The notes beneath the pieces were generated by a model. The model saw only the letters and a list, made by a program, of their open reading frames with translations, was not told the DNA's origin and ran no database searches. The position numbers and the translations under genes are program-made. From contig JAEWVR010000003.1 of the NCBI GenBank assembly GCA_023459055.1, positions 124,001 through 188,000 on the forward strand: a DNA stretch of 64,000 nt. The letters are read 5' to 3'. The DNA comes from Fibrobacterota bacterium. GTDB taxonomy: Bacteria > Fibrobacterota > Chitinivibrionia > Chitinivibrionales > Chitinispirillaceae. Positions 6,932-17,400 of the stretch are shown piece after piece. The stretch's first letter is position 1; each line of letters begins with the position of its first letter.

Positions 6932-9900
6932 TTAAAAATCCCTTATACATCTTACTGAAAAATAGTCAAACATTGCCGCTTCATAATGTGTACCCATCAT
7001 TCCTTCATCCCAATTTAAATACCAAGTCTGACCGCTGGTATAATATTCGTTTGTAGTAAAACCGTTCATCCAGAATTCGGCTTGTTCACCTCGTTGAAAA
7101 ATTGAACCATTAAAATACCCTGATGGAATAGCAGTAAATCCACTACTGTTATTTAGTGATGGCTGCTGTCCTGGGGCATTGTTAGTTGTTGATCCGATTT
7201 TCCAGTACTCCTGTGACGCAAGATTTTTAGCAATACCCTGAGTGCCATATTGGAACGCAGCATATTCCAATTTTGTAATTATGTGCCACCCAGGTGGCGC
7301 CAACATATCAAGAGTATCAAGGGCAGCTGCATACCCGTTATAGTATGCTCCGTATGTCAGATCGCCTGGGTAATATTTCGCTACCTCGCTGTTCCCACCA
7401 ATATTCCAAAGTGGGATATCAGAACCATCGTTAAACTTCGCCGTTCTTAAATTTTGAAGCATCCATACACCACCGGGCATCGTTACTTCATCGTATTTAT
7501 TGCCACTTGCATCCATTATTACCCACCTTGCATACAAAGTATCATCTTTATTTCCAATTGCAAATGAAGTCACAGGTGCGTCGTCTTTTGAATATGTTTT
7601 ACTTCTACTCCAACCATCAAAAGTATACGCAAATTTTGTAAGATTTCCAGTATTGCCAAGGACTGTTACAGTTTCATTTGCGGCATAAAGTTTTGTATCG
7701 ACCGGAACAGTTCCACCGCTACCATGCCCCCATGCAATTCCGCCACCATTTGGATTATACGTTACTTTTAATGTTCCAAGTACTTTCCATTGAGCCTTAA
7801 GTGTTACATTGCCTGCACCCATTGTAAAACTTTGTCCGGCATTATAAGGTGAACCTGAACCACCAATGCTCCATCCGGTAAATGTATAGCCGTCCCTGGT
7901 GGGTGTTCCAGTTGCAACAGTCACTGATGCACCCTGTGCATACTTGCGAGTATCGGAAGGAACAGTTCCACCAGTATTGCCGTTACCGTCATATGTCACT
8001 GAATAGGTTGGTATCAAAGTCCATTGAGCCTGAAGCGTTACATTGTCAGTACCCATTGTGAATTTATCTCCGGCATTATAAACTGAGCCACCCGCTTTCC
8101 ATCCGGCAAATGTATAGCCGACTCTGGTGGGTGTTCCTGTTGCAACAGTCACCGATGCTCCTTGTGTATACTTGCGAGTATCGGAAGGAACATTTTCAAC
8201 ATTACTGCCATTACCGCTGTATGTTACGGTATAGGTTGGTATCAAATTCCATACTGCATATAGAGTAACACTACCAGCACCAATTTTTAAAGTATCGGTT
8301 GCGTTATAAACTTTAGTATTACCAGTCGCACTTCTTCCCCATCCACCAAAAGTATAGTCTGTCCTTGTGAGTCCGGAACCGGCTTGAACCGTTGCCGATT
8401 CACCTTTTGCATACGTTTTGTTATCAGACGGAGGATTTCCACTTCCCCCGTTGACATCATAGGTAACACCAAACTTAACAATAAGTGATACGGTAGCGCT
8501 TTTAACCTTACCACCACCATTTGAAACTTCACAATAATACGTTGAACCATCATCTGATGCAATCACAGCACTAGTCATATACGATGCAAGTGTTGCACCA
8601 GAAATCGCGGTAGTTCCTTTATACCACTGATACTTTAAATTTAATCCGGTTGCATTGACAGTGAACGTACCCTTGTTACCCAAATCAACAGATTGTGTAG
8701 TTGGTTCAGCAGTAATCACCGGAGCATCTTCCACTGTTGTAAACGAAGCGACACCCGAAACAGCTGAATCACCATTCACCGCAGTATAGGTAACCACCTG
8801 CCAGTAATACTTTATCGCTCCGTTGAGCGCTGTTGCTAATGTGGTTGTTCCTGCAGTTAAATTTGGAACTGTTTTGGTTAATGCTGTCTCAGATGTACCA
8901 TACCGTAACATATAGGTAACCGCATCGCCATCCGGGTCGGTACCACCAGTCCATGTAAACGTTGGACTTTTTGCCACACCGGTTGCACCATCAGCAGGTG
9001 TTCCCAGTGTTGCTGCTATTGGATTTCTGTTATAACGAAGAATAACTGGAAAATCTTTTGCTACTTTATTTGATGAATTATCGACAACCTTAAAGTTAAT
9101 GGTATCACTCTTTCCCGCGGTAAGTCCTGTTACCTTTACTGAATAGAGTGAACCGGTATTCGTAATACCACTAAGCGCAACTCCAGCGCGCGTTGCCGTA
9201 ACCGATGATATATTGTTATCATCAGAGCAATCAATCTGAATTGTTATGGTATCAGCAAAAACACGCTGATCCGCATTCTGCGGATTTTTAATCGTAACTG
9301 TTGGCGGAACATTATCAACCATACTCGGATCATAGATAACCGTTACCGTTTTTGATTCACTATGTTTTGTTGATGCCTTATCAGTTGCAGTAAACATAAA
9401 TGTATTGGCACCAACAGCAAGCGTTGTTACCGATGCACTATATACTCCTCCGGTACCCTTGACTACGGGGACATCAGACGTTCCCATTTTACATGTTACC
9501 GTATCAATCCCGGAAGCATCAGTGCAAACCACTTCAATGGTAATGGATTTTGAACTGACCTTTGCGCTGTCCTTTTCTGGTGCCTTAAGCGAGATTACCG
9601 GAGCTGCATTGTCATTCATCGTCGGGTCGTAGACTATGGTAAAAACAGTATCATTGACATTTTTCTTTGATGATGCATCAGTTGCAAGAATGGTAATCTG
9701 GTTATCACCCTGCACAAGATTTGCAAGTGCAACAGAAAAGGTGCTGTCATTATCCTTTGTCATTGCACCATTCACAGTACCGAATGTATAGCTCACTGCT
9801 CCGATACCATTATCATCTTTACACACTACCATAAGCTTTACCGACGCCTGCGCGACCTTTGACCGGTCCTGGGCAGGACTTGACAATTTAATAACCGGTC

Positions 9901-11764
9901 CGGTAACATCCGTTGCAGTAGGATCGTACATGACAACAATTGTTTTGGAATCACTGTTTGGCTTTGCCGCTTTATCAGTAGCGGTAAAAACCAGGGCATT
10001 CGCTCCTATTGTCAATCCTGCCACAACGGCTGAATACACATTTCCGCTTCCGGCGGTAACCGGTATTGCACTTGTTCCCATTACACATGTCACCTTATCA
10101 ATTCCCGATGAATCGGTGCATAGAACTTCAATGGTCGTTGATGCCGTATTGACAAGCAGCGTGTCTCGAACTGCTTTCAAAAAAGTTATGACCGGCTTGG
10201 CAGCATCATTCATTGTTGGATCATAGTTAACTGTAAACACACTGTCTGTACGGTTATTATTTACGGAAGCATCTTTAGCGCTTATGGTTATCTGATTTTT
10301 TCCGCTGACCAGACCTGAAATAACTGATGAGAACGTAGAATCATTCTCTTTTGTCATAACCCCGGTTATTGTTCCAATTTTGTAATTGACAGTCGCAATA
10401 GGACTCTCATCCCTGCAGACAACTCTCATTGTAACTGATGAGACCGGAGTACTTCCATTATTAACCGGACTTGTAAGTGTAATAACCGGTCCCTTTGTAT
10501 CAAGCATTGACGGGTCGTATTTGATATAGAGTGGCAACGTTGATGAATTTGCGGCGACTGAACTATCGATTGCTGTAACAACGATGGTATCAGTTTTTCC
10601 GGCAACCAACGATGTAACCGCGATACTGTATACTGAGTCAGTCTTCTGAACAGTCAATGCAGTACTTCCTTTCATTGCGGTAACCGACATGATTCCGCTC
10701 TGATCTGTACATTGGAGCTGTATTGTAGTCTCTGCCGTTGATACGCTAAATGATGCAACAAGAGGATTTTTCAATGATATCACCGGACGAACATTATCCT
10801 GCATATCAGGGTTATAGGTCAGCGAAATCTCTTTTACTGCAGCATTTTTCTTTTGTGATCTGTCAACAGCTTCAACAGTCACGATCGTCTTCACACCCGC
10901 AGGAAGATCCTTTACCGTGCACTGATAGGTATCACCGCTATGAATTGTATCACTTAATAGCGTTGTTCCGCTTTTAAACACCACACTACTGATCCCTGAA
11001 AGGGAATCTATTATGGTAAATTTACAGGTAATAACATTCGAACTGATCATTGCATCCGCTGTTGACGGATCAACAAGAACGATATTCGGCAATGATGTAT
11101 CTGACGCAAGAACCCTGATGAATAATTTCAAGGGATAAGCGTTATTGTTATAATTTGCAGTAATTACCACGGTGTCAACCGCAGGTGCTCCCCAGCGGAT
11201 AGTATCACTCCAGACACGCTGTGAAATCGTTCCTTTATCACATCCAAACGACACCTCTGCCAATGTTTTATCAGCCAGCAAGGAATCAAGTGATTTTGAA
11301 ATAACACTGTTTTCTGTTGCACTTATACTCAATGTATCCTGTTTCCAGACGGTCGGATCATTTTTTCCCGGAGCCGCAAGAACAACAATTTCAAATGGAT
11401 AGTCAGTCGGCATATTATCTGTTAACATCACCCTGACAGTGATTGTCTTACTCCCCGGTGTTTTATACAATGTTTTAAAGTAGACTGTATCTGGAGTGGT
11501 GGTATTAGGATTTTCCAATGTTAAAACCCGCTCAAGATTTTCCTCACCATCAATTGATTTCAAGGATTTTACCAGCTTCGGAATATTAACGGTTACACCA
11601 ACCTGAACAGAATCACCAGCTAACGCAGACACTTTATTTCCGGTAAGGAAAAGACCTATTTTTAAATTCCGGACATCATTATAGGGATTCGTTGGCAACT
11701 CTTTGCACGTAACCAACAGAAAAAGAGGCAAAAATAAACATGCTACAGCTAAACCTTTTAACAT
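6932..11764 (-). CDS. Giant modular surface lipoprotein with Fibrobacter major paralogous domain
   Basis: The 1610-residue protein has a lipoprotein signal peptide (lipobox LLVTC, Cys20) followed by KELPTNPY. Reading along it: an N-terminal beta region (20-220); seven bacterial Ig-like repeats of about 98 residues (225-910), each joined by a 'YDP(T/S)M.D' linker; a fibronectin-III-like domain (910-1005); an Ig/I-set-like domain with YQWYKG and YYCEV (1010-1095); four InlB/Listeria-Bacteroides repeats (1098-1415, for example YTFTGWSIGG); and a C-terminal Fibrobacter succinogenes major paralogous domain (1416-1610, VWMLQNLRTAKFNDG to FSVRCIRD). AGGAG precedes the ATG. The form suggests a long stalk presenting a binding head. 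The target is unknown. A paralogue with the same N-terminus lies at 31136-34027. Confidence 0.88.
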   Translation of the reverse strand: MLKGLAVACLFLPLFLLVTCKELPTNPYNDVRNLKIGLFLTGNKVSALAGDSVQVGVTVNIPKLVKSLKSIDGEENLERVLTLENPNTTTPDTVYFKTLYKTPGSKTITVRVMLTDNMPTDYPFEIVVLAAPGKNDPTVWKQDTLSISATENSVISKSLDSLLADKTLAEVSFGCDKGTISQRVWSDTIRWGAPAVDTVVITANYNNNAYPLKLFIRVLASDTSLPNIVLVDPSTADAMISSNVITCKFTIIDSLSGISSVVFKSGTTLLSDTIHSGDTYQCTVKDLPAGVKTIVTVEAVDRSQKKNAAVKEISLTYNPDMQDNVRPVISLKNPLVASFSVSTAETTIQLQCTDQSGIMSVTAMKGSTALTVQKTDSVYSIAVTSLVAGKTDTIVVTAIDSSVAANSSTLPLYIKYDPSMLDTKGPVITLTSPVNNGSTPVSSVTMRVVCRDESPIATVNYKIGTITGVMTKENDSTFSSVISGLVSGKNQITISAKDASVNNNRTDSVFTVNYDPTMNDAAKPVITFLKAVRDTLLVNTASTTIEVLCTDSSGIDKVTCVMGTSAIPVTAGSGNVYSAVVAGLTIGANALVFTATDKAAKPNSDSKTIVVMYDPTATDVTGPVIKLSSPAQDRSKVAQASVKLMVVCKDDNGIGAVSYTFGTVNGAMTKDNDSTFSVALANLVQGDNQITILATDASSKKNVNDTVFTIVYDPTMNDNAAPVISLKAPEKDSAKVSSKSITIEVVCTDASGIDTVTCKMGTSDVPVVKGTGGVYSASVTTLAVGANTFMFTATDKASTKHSESKTVTVIYDPSMVDNVPPTVTIKNPQNADQRVFADTITIQIDCSDDNNISSVTATRAGVALSGITNTGSLYSVKVTGLTAGKSDTINFKVVDNSSNKVAKDFPVILRYNRNPIAATLGTPADGATGVAKSPTFTWTGGTDPDGDAVTYMLRYGTSETALTKTVPNLTAGTTTLATALNGAIKYYWQVVTYTAVNGDSAVSGVASFTTVEDAPVITAEPTTQSVDLGNKGTFTVNATGLNLKYQWYKGTTAISGATLASYMTSAVIASDDGSTYYCEVSNGGGKVKSATVSLIVKFGVTYDVNGGSGNPPSDNKTYAKGESATVQAGSGLTRTDYTFGGWGRSATGNTKVYNATDTLKIGAGSVTLYAVWNLIPTYTVTYSGNGSNVENVPSDTRKYTQGASVTVATGTPTRVGYTFAGWKAGGSVYNAGDKFTMGTDNVTLQAQWTLIPTYSVTYDGNGNTGGTVPSDTRKYAQGASVTVATGTPTRDGYTFTGWSIGGSGSPYNAGQSFTMGAGNVTLKAQWKVLGTLKVTYNPNGGGIAWGHGSGGTVPVDTKLYAANETVTVLGNTGNLTKFAYTFDGWSRSKTYSKDDAPVTSFAIGNKDDTLYARWVIMDASGNKYDEVTMPGGVWMLQNLRTAKFNDGSDIPLWNIGGNSEVAKYYPGDLTYGAYYNGYAAALDTLDMLAPPGWHIITKLEYAAFQYGTQGIAKNLASQEYWKIGSTTNNAPGQQPSLNNSSGFTAIPSGYFNGSIFQRGEQAEFWMNGFTTNEYYTSGQTWYLNWDEGMMGTHYEAAMFDYFSVRCIRDF

Positions 11765-12255
11765 ATAAAACTCCTATCTGGGTATGACAATGAAACCTGG
11801 GAAACGTTTATGTGCAAAAATAAGCAACGGTCAATATCCCTACAATGAATAAATAATTCGCTTTTATAATACACTAGCAAACAGACACTCTTTGTTACCA
11901 TACGAGTTAATCATTTCAAATATCTCATATCACCGTATGACAACATGTTACAACTTGTTAAAGTAAACAGACATTACCTCAAATAGCAAACAACGTTTTG
12001 CACTGTATATTTAATTAACAAAGTGACCTGGTCTTATATCTCTTTTGACATTGTCGTACCAAATTTGCCCTCTTTTTCATCCACGCTCTGGCTTAAATGT
12101 CATAACAGATTGTATTTGCGATGACTACAACTATTACAGCAGCACTCACTGATAATCTTATCTAATCGTATAATGACAGATTGAATAATCATTGCATTCA
12201 ATGTACTATTGTATCTATTAAGCGAATCCGGCCGGAAATAGTAAGGATTAACAAA
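11765..12255. other. Divergent intergenic region
   Basis: The 491 bases lie between the divergent giant lipoprotein and HD-GYP genes. Apart from the AGGAG of the minus gene at about 11771-11775 and a -10-like TATAAT on the plus strand at 12169-12174, no gene, RNA or repeat is recognised. An in-frame TTG at 12181 precedes the HD-GYP start but falls at the expected transcription start, so it is not used as a gene start. Confidence 0.45.
12146..12174 (+). promoter_or_regulatory. Candidate sigma-70 promoter of HD-GYP gene
   Basis: A perfect -10 TATAAT lies at 12169-12174. The hexamer 17 bases upstream (TCACTG) is a poor -35, so the promoter may be weak or activator-dependent. It would give a leader of about 75 bases before the ATG at 12256. 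Confidence 0.35.
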
Positions 12256-13254
12256 ATGAAAGTACTAATCACTGATGATGAATTGGTAAGCAGAAAAAAA
12301 CTTGAAAAGCATGTCTCCTCCCTGGGGCATCAGGTAATCGTTGCAACAAACGGGAAAGAAGCACTTTCTCTCTGGATTAAACATCGCCCTGACCTTGTCA
12401 TTACAGACTGGGTTATGCCGGAAATGAACGGCATCGAACTTGTCCGCGAAATCAAACGCCTTCAGGGGAGCAACTACTGCTATGTCATCATGATAACTTC
12501 ACAGAGCGAGACACAGGATCTTGTAACCGGAATGGAAGCAGGAGCTGACGATTTCATTGCCAAGCCGTTCATTAAAGAGGAATTGACAGTCAGAATAAAA
12601 GCCGGTGAACGCATCATTAACTTTGAGAGCAGGGACATCGTGATCTTTTCCATGGCCTGCCTTGCTGAAGCACGTGACAGTGATACCGGAAATCACCTTG
12701 AACGTATCCGGTATTACTCAAAAATCCTTGCTGAAGATCTTGCCCGTGAAGAGAAACTGGAGCAACTAACACCGATATTCATCGACAACATCTTTCTGAC
12801 AAGCCCGCTTCATGATATCGGAAAAATCGGCATTCCTGATTTTGTCCTGCTCAAACCGGGACAACTTGACGATAAAGAATACAAGATAATGCAAAAGCAT
12901 ACATCAATCGGTTATGAAGCACTCACTACAGCTATTCACAAATACCCCAACGCAGAGTACCTGATAATGAGCGCAGAGATCGCATTTTATCATCACGAAA
13001 AATATGATGGTTCCGGATACCCTAACCATCTCAAAGGTGAGGATATTCCACTTAGCGCAAGAATCGTAGCGCTTGCTGATGTCTATGACGCACTGGTAAG
13101 CCGACGCGTTTACAAAAGCGCTATGCCGCATGATACCGCGAAATCCATCATTATCTCAGAACGGGGACGTCACTTCGACCCGAGAATTGTTGATGCTTTT
13201 TTGCGATGCGAAGGACAGTTTATCGAAATACTTGACAAGTACTGTGAAGTATAG
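12256..13254 (+). CDS. Response regulator with HD-GYP phosphodiesterase domain
   Basis: The 332-residue product has a CheY-like receiver (1-120; acidic pocket DD at 7-8, phospho-acceptor Asp51 in ITDWVMPEMNG, Lys103 in AKPF). An HD-GYP domain follows (about 130-320; HD at 186-187 in SPLHDIGK, HH at 246-247 and DGSGYP). HD-GYP proteins of the RpfG type hydrolyse cyclic di-GMP, and all hallmark residues are present here. AAGGATT sits about 7 bases before the ATG at 12256, which also gives the normal receiver N-terminus. No kinase is adjacent; the next gene, 73 bases downstream, is a receiver-Hpt protein, so both probably belong to one phosphorelay. The actual substrate and partner kinase are inferred. 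Confidence 0.9.
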   Translation: MKVLITDDELVSRKKLEKHVSSLGHQVIVATNGKEALSLWIKHRPDLVITDWVMPEMNGIELVREIKRLQGSNYCYVIMITSQSETQDLVTGMEAGADDFIAKPFIKEELTVRIKAGERIINFESRDIVIFSMACLAEARDSDTGNHLERIRYYSKILAEDLAREEKLEQLTPIFIDNIFLTSPLHDIGKIGIPDFVLLKPGQLDDKEYKIMQKHTSIGYEALTTAIHKYPNAEYLIMSAEIAFYHHEKYDGSGYPNHLKGEDIPLSARIVALADVYDALVSRRVYKSAMPHDTAKSIIISERGRHFDPRIVDAFLRCEGQFIEILDKYCEV

Positions 13255-13327
13255 TACTGAATAACCATTCGTGTTTTAATGTCCTGAATACCGGTAACAC
13301 TACACCACCCTGAAAGAATATACAGAC

Positions 13328-14134
13328 ATGGATGAATCGCTGCTGAAAGATAAAATAATACTTATTGTTGATGACTACGCGGTAAACACCGAATTACTCA
13401 GCTTCTTTGTAACTGATGCCGGAGCAAATCCGATTACAGCGTCCAATGGCCTTGAATGTATTGAAATTGTCAAGACGCAACATGTTGACATGATTCTTAT
13501 GGATAGAAACATGCCGGTGATGAACGGGATTGACACAACAAGAGAACTCCGTCAGCTTCCTCAGGGTAAGGACCTCTTGATTATCGGCATTTCAGGCAAT
13601 GATTATGAAAACGAGGAAGAGGAATGCCTTGATGCCGGTATGAATTGCGTTGTACCAAAACTGACACTCAATGGTACAAAGCTCATTAAACTCGCGGCAA
13701 CACTTCTGCACACAGAGGAAACATCAACGGTAAGCGAACCTGATCAACCATTATCTTTACACAATGATCCTGCCGGCGACAGCACACCGGATCAGATAAT
13801 GGATTACAAAAAAGCACTCGGTGAATTTGGAAATGACAAGGAACTTCTCGATTCACTCATTGTTGAATTCAACCAAATTACACAAAAGAGTGCTCAATCC
13901 ATGAAATATGCCCTGGATTCATCAGACTTTGCATACATACAAAAAGAATCGCATGGTATCAAAGGTGGTGCTGCAAATTTATGTGCACTACCTCTATCGG
14001 ACGCTGCCAAAGCACTTGAAAACGCATGCAGAATCAATGCACAATCCGGCGAAATTATAAGACTATTTGATATTTTTATGAGTACACTCGCGCAATTCGA
14101 TGCATTTGTCAGCAAACAGTTCCATAACCTCTAA
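13328..14134 (+). CDS. Receiver-Hpt phosphorelay protein
   Basis: The 268-residue protein combines a CheY-like receiver (about 8-125; Asp59 in ILMDRNMPVMNG) with a C-terminal histidine phosphotransfer domain (about 155-265; phospho-His209 in ESHGIKGGAANL). The receiver's conserved Lys111 is followed by Leu rather than the usual Pro (VPKL). A short low-complexity linker joins them. The protein has no kinase or output domain, so it should act as an intermediate that passes phosphoryl groups between a hybrid kinase and a response regulator. The adjacent receiver-HD-GYP protein is a plausible partner, and a hybrid kinase is encoded at 24708-26366. The partner assignment is inference. Confidence 0.88.
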   Translation: MDESLLKDKIILIVDDYAVNTELLSFFVTDAGANPITASNGLECIEIVKTQHVDMILMDRNMPVMNGIDTTRELRQLPQGKDLLIIGISGNDYENEEEECLDAGMNCVVPKLTLNGTKLIKLAATLLHTEETSTVSEPDQPLSLHNDPAGDSTPDQIMDYKKALGEFGNDKELLDSLIVEFNQITQKSAQSMKYALDSSDFAYIQKESHGIKGGAANLCALPLSDAAKALENACRINAQSGEIIRLFDIFMSTLAQFDAFVSKQFHNL

Positions 14135-14473
14135 CGCCGATAACGATTCCATAGATTCCCGGTACACTGCCTCCAAAAACATGCATTTAAGTCCAATTGC
14201 CTGATTCTGCTATACTACGCTTCATTCAGTATCTCAGTATCAATGGAGTACCTGATTTTCCGTTTTTAAACCTGCTACCAGTCCCTGACAAAACGTATTT
14301 TCTTTGTCTATTATCCTATATGTATGGAACCCGCAACAGGTATATGTGCTTTTCAGGATCGTGGACAGTACATATAACGGGTTATCAGACAGATCGTTAT
14401 GCCTCACACTCCACAAATACAATCACTGGAACAGTGCAGGCTTCATATAATTGAAAGGTGGTTTTTGGGTATT
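14135..14473. other. Intergenic region before purL
   Basis: The 339 bases hold no supported gene, terminator or riboswitch that I can recognise. An in-frame ATG at 14399 would extend purL by 25 residues that do not resemble the family N-terminus. The likely purL ribosome binding site, AAGGTGG, is at about 14454-14460, somewhat far from the ATG at 14474. Confidence 0.4.
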
Positions 14474-17400
14474 ATGGGTAGTGTCCGCCGGATTTTTGTT
14501 GAAAAGAAAAAAGGGTACGATGTCGCAGCACATGGTCTTTTTAATGATTTAAGGGAAAACCTTGGCATAAAAGGACTTCAGGGCGTTCGAATTATTATTC
14601 GATATGATGTCGAAGGTATTACTGATGATGAGTACACTGCTGTACGTAACACTATTTTTGCAGAGCCACCGGTTGATGTTGTCCATGATGAAACACTGCC
14701 GCTTGAATCTCATGAAAAGCTGATTGCTATTGAGTACCTTCCGGGACAATACGACCAGCGGGCCGACAGCGCAGCACAGTGCATTCAACTCATGACCCAT
14801 GGCAACCGTCCGTCAGTTGCAACAGCACAGATTATCTCCATACGTGGTCATTTTGCAGATTCGGATATTGAAAAAATTAAAAAATACTGTATCAACCCCG
14901 TTGACTCCCGTGAGGCATCACTTGACAAGCCAGAGACTCTTGGCTCCGACTCTGTACTACCTCAGGATGTTGCAATTATTAGCGGTTTTACAACTATGCA
15001 GCAGCCGGATCTTGACACATTAAGATCGACGCTTGGTCTCGCAATGCGTATTGAGGACCTTACCTTTACACAAAATTATTTTCGTGATACCGAAAAGCGT
15101 GATCCGTCACTTACTGAAATCCGAATGCTTGACACATACTGGTCAGATCACTGCCGTCATACAACATTTCTTACCAGAATCAACAATGTGGAGATAGAAA
15201 ACGGCTTTTTCAGCGCACCAATCGAAAATGCCTACGCGAAATATCTTGAGGGCAGAAGCTACGTACTTGGCGGAAAGGCAAAACCGGTCTGCCTGATGGA
15301 CCTTGCGACACTTGGCATGAAAGAACTTCGTAAACGCGGTATTCTTAGCGACCTTGATGAATCTGAGGAGATTAATGCATGCAGTATTGTCGTCCCGGTC
15401 GAAATTGATGGACACAAAGAGAATTGGCTTGTGATGTTCAAGAACGAAACGCATAACCATCCTACAGAAATTGAACCGTTTGGCGGTGCTGCGACCTGTC
15501 TTGGCGGAGCAATTCGCGATCCGTTAAGTGGACGCTCGTATGTGTATCAGGCAATGCGTGTTACCGGTGCCGGCGATCCGCGCTGCAGAATTGAGGACAC
15601 CCTTCCGGGCAAACTGCCTCAGCGTAAAATAACCACACTTGCAGCACACGGCTACAGCTCCTACGGAAACCAGATCGGGCTTGCAACCGGCCATGTCGCT
15701 GAGATATACGATGAGGGTTATGTTGCAAAGCGCATGGAGATCGGCGCTGTTATTGGCGCAGCCCCTGCCGATAATGTAGTACGCGAGCAGCCTGTCAAAG
15801 GTGATATCGTTGTACTTCTCGGAGGACGCACCGGTCGTGATGGCTGCGGGGGCGCAACGGGGTCATCAAAGGAACATACCGAAGAGTCAATTAACACATG
15901 CAGTGCTGAAGTGCAGAAAGGAAATCCGCCTACAGAACGAAAAATTCAACGGCTTTTCAGAAAGCCAGAAGTAAGCAGGTTGATAAAACGCTGCAATGAT
16001 TTCGGTGCTGGGGGTGTTTCTGTCGCTATCGGCGAACTCGCAGCCGGACTTGATATCGACCTTGATGCAGTCCCGAAAAAATATGATGGTCTTGACGGAA
16101 CTGAACTTGCAATTTCAGAATCTCAGGAACGTATGGCTGTGGTTATTGACAGAACAAACCTCAGGGAATTTATTGATGCCGCATCGGTGGAAAACCTTGA
16201 AACTGCAGTAGTGGCAGAAGTAACCGACACCAGAAGGCTGCGTATGAAATGGCGCGGTAAAACGATCGTTGATATCAGCCGCGATTTTATCGATACCAAT
16301 GGAGCACCTCAGGACACAGATGTAACCGTTACATCACCGGATCCCGAGTATAACTTCTTCAAGGAAACTGTCCCTGGAAAATCAGTTGCATCAAGTGTAA
16401 AGGATGCCTGGAATATCACCCTTGCTGATCTTAACATCTGCAGTCAGAAAGGTCTTGTCGAGCGTTTTGACAGCACGATCGGTACAGGTTCAGTGACCAT
16501 GCCGTTTGGCGGCACCTACCAGATGACCCCGACCGAATGCATGATCGCAAAACTACCGGTTTTAAAAGGCGAAACGAACTGCGGCACAATCATGAGTTAC
16601 GGATATAATCCCCGATTGTCAAAGTGGAGTCCTTTCCATGGAGCACTGTTTGCAGTTATTGAGTCTGTTGCAAAAGTAGTTGCATCCGGAGGAGATCACC
16701 ACAGAATAAGATTGACACTACAGGAATACTTTGAGCGCACCGGTACCGATAGAAAACGCTGGGGAAAACCATTTGCAGCGCTGCTTGGAGCATATGCTGC
16801 TCAAAACGGACTGGGTATTGCGGCAATTGGTGGCAAAGACAGCATGTCTGGAACGTTCAAAGACATGAATGTGCCCCCGACGCTTGTATCATTTGCACTT
16901 GCACCTGTTGATGTCAGCAGGACAATTTCACCCGAATTCAAGAAAACCGGATCACGAGTGATACTTGTCAAAGTATTGCGAGACACTCTTGAGATACCGG
17001 ACTTTTCACAAATTGACAAAGCATACACGCATATTCACAACGCAATAGCCGCAGGTCATGTTCTTTCTGCTCATTCTGTAAAATCCGGCGGTATTGCAGA
17101 AGCAGTAACAAAGATGTGTTTTGGTAACAGGATCGGTATTTCCATTGATACATCACTGGCTGCCGACTCTCTTTTTACTGCAGATATCGGATCTATTATA
17201 CTTGAACTGGATTCCACTGCAGACATTGCACTATTGTTTAAAGATATTCCGGTGCAGTTAATTGGTTCAACTATCGGGAAATACGAAATTATTACCGGTG
17301 ACACAATACTTGACCTGAGAGAATTACAGCAGGTCTGGGAAGAGCCGCTTGAGAAAGTTTTTCCAAGCCGTACACCAACCTATGATCCGGTATATGCGAT

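Noticed and set aside
9405..10226. Plus-strand frames antisense to the giant lipoprotein
   Set aside because: They mirror the repeated Ig-like coding sequence on the other strand, so their likeness to each other is a by-product.
12181..12255. Upstream TTG extension of the HD-GYP protein
   Set aside because: The -10 TATAAT at 12169-12174 would place the transcription start there, and the receiver begins at 12256.
14135..14473. Possible purine riboswitch before purL
   Set aside because: No P1 pairing or conserved loop pattern of a known purine or ZTP riboswitch could be found by eye.
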